Shown piece by piece: positions 30,362 through 32,201 of a stretch of DNA of 32,201 nucleotides. Made by a program: the position numbers and the translations under genes. Below the pieces are notes generated by a model. That model did no database searches and was not told the origin of the DNA. It was given only the letters and a program-made list of their open reading frames with translations. Position 1 is the stretch's first letter. Each line of letters opens with the position of its first letter. This DNA is from JAVBTR01 sp031556065 (GTDB taxonomy: Bacteria; Bacillota; Clostridia; Christensenellales; Aristaeellaceae): NCBI GenBank assembly GCA_031556065.1, contig JAVBTR010000090.1, positions 1-32,201 on the forward strand. Reading direction: 5' to 3'.

Positions 30362-30817
30362 ATGGAAGTGGAAGACAAGGTTTTCGCCAGAGAACTAATG
30401 GCATCTCTTCCAGCCCTATACCGAATCGCCAGCAGTATTTTAAAGCACCACGCCGACGGGGAGGATGCGGTGGCCCAGGCGTTTGAAAAGGCTTGGAAAA
30501 ACAGAAGTAAAGTGTGGGATGGAGCCTTGCGGCCTTGGGTTACCAGAATATTGGTGAACGAATGCCGCAATATTCAGCGGCATCGGATGCGGGTGTTTCC
30601 AACAGATGTAATAAATGAAAGCAGCCAGGAAACAGACATGTCCCTTAAGGATGCCGTAGAAGCCCTGCCGGAAAAGCTGCGTACCATTTTCCTGCTTAAG
30701 TACATGGAAGGCTATTCGGAAAAAGAAATCGCCAAGGCCCTGGGTTTGCCCCAGAGCACCATTCGAGGGCGGCTTGAACGGGCGCGGCAGAAATTGAAGC
30801 AAGAACTGAATGCATAA
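30362..30817 (+). CDS. ECF-type sigma factor (sigma-70 family)
   Basis: A 151-residue alternative sigma factor. Region 2 is LPALYRIASSILKHHADGED then AVAQAFEKAWKNRSKVWD; region 4 is LPEKLRTIFLLKYMEGYSEK followed by EIAKALGLPQSTIRGRLERA, the -35-recognition helix-turn-helix. There is no region 1 or 3, as expected for ECF types. I give the ATG at 30362, but the GGGAGGG site runs right up to it, so the GTG at 30368 (seven bases of spacing) may be the true start; a GTG at 30335 is too far upstream. The next gene, 12 bases after the stop, probably encodes its anti-sigma factor. Confidence 0.9.
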   Translation: MEVEDKVFARELMASLPALYRIASSILKHHADGEDAVAQAFEKAWKNRSKVWDGALRPWVTRILVNECRNIQRHRMRVFPTDVINESSQETDMSLKDAVEALPEKLRTIFLLKYMEGYSEKEIAKALGLPQSTIRGRLERARQKLKQELNA

Positions 30818-30829
30818 GGAGGTAAGCCC

Positions 30830-32032
30830 ATGGATTTTAACGATATTTCTGAAAAAAACCTTCAGGCGTTGTATGGCAAGCCCCCTGTATCTTTAGAAAA
30901 GCGATGCGAGACGCTTATAAGCAAGGAGGGTGTGCCTGTGAAGCATTTTACAAGAACGATGGCTATCGTGTTAGCTACGATGGTTTTATTATTGAGTGTG
31001 GCAGTGGCAGCGGGGCCAAGCGTATTCAGCTGGCTTTATGAAAACGAGCCAAAGCAGGAACGTTTTCTGGCTCTTGAAGAGATGAGCCAGCCTATGGAAA
31101 CCACGTTTGTTGTAAAGCCCGCACAAGGGTTCGAAGGTGCAGACGTCGCGGTTACCATAACCAATGCCTATTACGATGGCACGCAAATCTATATTGGGTA
31201 CCGGACCCAATACGCGACGCATGAAGATTATTTCACGCCCATAGGCCGCCGGACAGGGCACACGTATGAGGCGGAAGCTATGGATTTTTCTTACCCGGAG
31301 GTGCAAAGAACCAAAGAGCAGCACCTGAAATCAAACGAAAGTGCCAGCATAGCTGTTTTTGACGCATGGATTTTGGGTTGCAATTTGCCTGACGGAAAAG
31401 AACTGCAGGTGGCACAGAGCCATAGCAGAGCGGTGGAAGATGGCCAAAGTGTGGGCTACTGCCGTATTAGTGTACCCAAAACCGTTGCGGCAGAATACCC
31501 GGAAGAGATAACGGTTAGCCTGGTTGCTTATTATCGTGAAAGCAGATATCACTTTGAAAATGGCATATATCACGAAGGAACCAATGGAATCGCCCTTAGT
31601 TCTTCCCAGCAGGAGATTGTGATCCCGAAAACGGAAAGCACCACCCAGGCAAAAGGATTTGATGTAAGCCCAAATGGCCTGGAGGCCCATGTGGATGTGA
31701 TGGAAACCCAGGTGGATAAGCGGATTGTTATTACGGTTTTGAAAAGCCCTACTGCTAAGGAGCTGGGGATTCGAACCGACGCAAAGCTGGATGAGTTCGT
31801 GGCTTATGATGCCGATAAGGATTTACCCTATGAAGGATACTTTGGGGACGCCTACTACACTGGGAAGGATCAAGACGGAAATAAGATGTACGAGGTGACT
31901 ATTGGCGATAGGGATTTTAAAGGCAAGGTTCTTCTAAAGCCCAGATATAGCTATAAAGAACAGGGAGACTACGGGTTTACGCAATCCATTGCAGTAACGG
32001 AATGCAATTTCGTGATCGATTTAAGTGAATAG
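30830..32032 (+). CDS. Membrane protein, probable anti-sigma factor (DUF4179-like)
   Basis: A 400-residue bitopic protein. The N-terminus (residues 1–40) is cytoplasmic and would hold the sigma factor; one helix at about 44–63 (AIVLATMVLLLSVAVAAG) crosses the membrane, and a large outside domain (64–400) is beta-rich: AVTITNAYYDGTQIYIGYRT, IVITVLKSPTAKELG, YKEQGDYGFTQSIAVTE. This layout matches the DUF4179-type proteins paired with ECF sigma factors in Clostridia. No zinc-binding anti-sigma motif (HxxxCxxC) is visible in the N-terminus, so the mode of binding would be different. An AAGGAGG site lies eight bases before the ATG. The signal it senses is unknown. Confidence 0.8.
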   Translation: MDFNDISEKNLQALYGKPPVSLEKRCETLISKEGVPVKHFTRTMAIVLATMVLLLSVAVAAGPSVFSWLYENEPKQERFLALEEMSQPMETTFVVKPAQGFEGADVAVTITNAYYDGTQIYIGYRTQYATHEDYFTPIGRRTGHTYEAEAMDFSYPEVQRTKEQHLKSNESASIAVFDAWILGCNLPDGKELQVAQSHSRAVEDGQSVGYCRISVPKTVAAEYPEEITVSLVAYYRESRYHFENGIYHEGTNGIALSSSQQEIVIPKTESTTQAKGFDVSPNGLEAHVDVMETQVDKRIVITVLKSPTAKELGIRTDAKLDEFVAYDADKDLPYEGYFGDAYYTGKDQDGNKMYEVTIGDRDFKGKVLLKPRYSYKEQGDYGFTQSIAVTECNFVIDLSE

Positions 32033-32061
32033 GCGCACAGTGAAAAGCTTGGCTTCCAATA

Positions 32062-32201
32062 TGGACTGTACCCTGACCAATAGACAGAAAAAAGAAGAGC
32101 CTATCGTAGAAAATCAATGAATTACGCGGCCTTACTCCTGATTTCAAAAGGAGTGAGGCCGTCTTTCAGGTTAATGCGCTCAAAGTTGTAGAAATGAACG
32201 T
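32062..32201 (-). mobile_element. End of an IS3-family insertion sequence (continues past window)
   Basis: The plus strand reads TGGACTGTACCCTGACCAAT followed by AGACA, which has the TG start and the shape of IS3-family (IS150-group) terminal repeats, then a short untranslated stretch, then the transposase 3' end on the minus strand. The IS boundary is therefore near 32062. The other end and the target duplication lie outside the window. Confidence 0.7.
32122..32201 (-). CDS. IS3-family transposase (orfB), C-terminal fragment, truncated by window
   Basis: On the minus strand the sequence ends HFYNFERINLKDGLTPFEIR then SKAA and stop (TAA at 32124–32122). This is the standard tail of IS3-family integrase-type transposases (YNxxRIxLxxGLTPxEYR). 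Only about 26 residues are in view; the DDE catalytic core is beyond the edge. Confidence 0.85.
   Translation of the reverse strand, partial: VHFYNFERINLKDGLTPFEIRSKAA

Noticed and set aside
1..32201. CRISPR array, tRNA or rRNA genes
   Set aside because: No regularly spaced repeats and no tRNA or rRNA consensus segments were found on either strand by reading.

Overview
The window looks like chromosome of a spore-forming, anaerobic-type Bacillota (Clostridia in the broad sense). The evidence is a DUF2953–GerW/YtfJ–DacF-like sporulation/envelope module, a small SRP RNA, a lysine (L-box) riboswitch, strong AGGAGG ribosome binding sites and classic sigma-A promoters with 17-bp spacers. Base composition is moderate. 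I cannot name a genus from the sequence alone.

Layout. (1) 1–7022: a catabolic operon for a plant- or microbe-derived glycoside. It encodes the C-terminal half of an RbsA-like ATPase, two different RbsC-like permeases with the binding-protein gene between them, and two apparently cytoplasmic glycosidases (a GH3 enzyme and a GH78-like six-hairpin enzyme). (2) About 7022–7484: a YbaK/EbsC-type aminoacyl-tRNA deacylase gene broken by a frameshift at a C-run. (3) 7485–12620: an accessory stretch. It has a remnant of a mobilisable element (a TnpW-like N-terminus fused to a relaxase lacking its first part, a zinc-ribbon protein, hairpins that could be oriT remnants). A four-gene cassette follows: Arr-like ADP-ribosyltransferase, RibD/DHFR-like reductase, YwbE, nitroreductase. 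The cassette lies between two direct copies of a structured, possibly RNA, repeat. (4) 12739–14183: SRP RNA and glyA. (5) 14173–17748: promoter, lysine riboswitch with terminator and antiterminator, a lysine-type ABC importer, and an uncharacterised alpha/alpha-toroid-like protein. (6) 17771–20507 (minus strand): metNIQ methionine importer behind a promoter flanked by two copies of a CATAC-N7-(G/C)TATG operator-like site.

(7) 20612–22312: an L,D-transpeptidase with four peptidoglycan-binding repeats. (8) 22397–25443 (minus strand): a three-gene operon for a MotAB/ZorAB-like ion-driven motor. Its MotB-like subunit has an almost perfect leucine heptad stalk of about 98 residues between the membrane helix and the OmpA-like domain. 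No Zorya effector is nearby. A divergent MarR-family gene follows. (9) 26160–30265: DUF2953, ytfJ/gerW, D-Ala-D-Ala carboxypeptidase, GNAT, rluB-like pseudouridine synthase and a YtqB-like methyltransferase, ending at a good terminator. (10) 30362–32032: ECF-type sigma factor and a membrane protein that is probably its anti-sigma. (11) 32062–32201: the end of an IS3-family insertion sequence that runs out of the window.

The most unusual items are the leucine-zipper-stalked motor operon, the paired structured repeats around the arr cassette, the TnpW–relaxase chimera and the duplicated operator of metNIQ. All functions are inferred by reading motifs; no database search was run.
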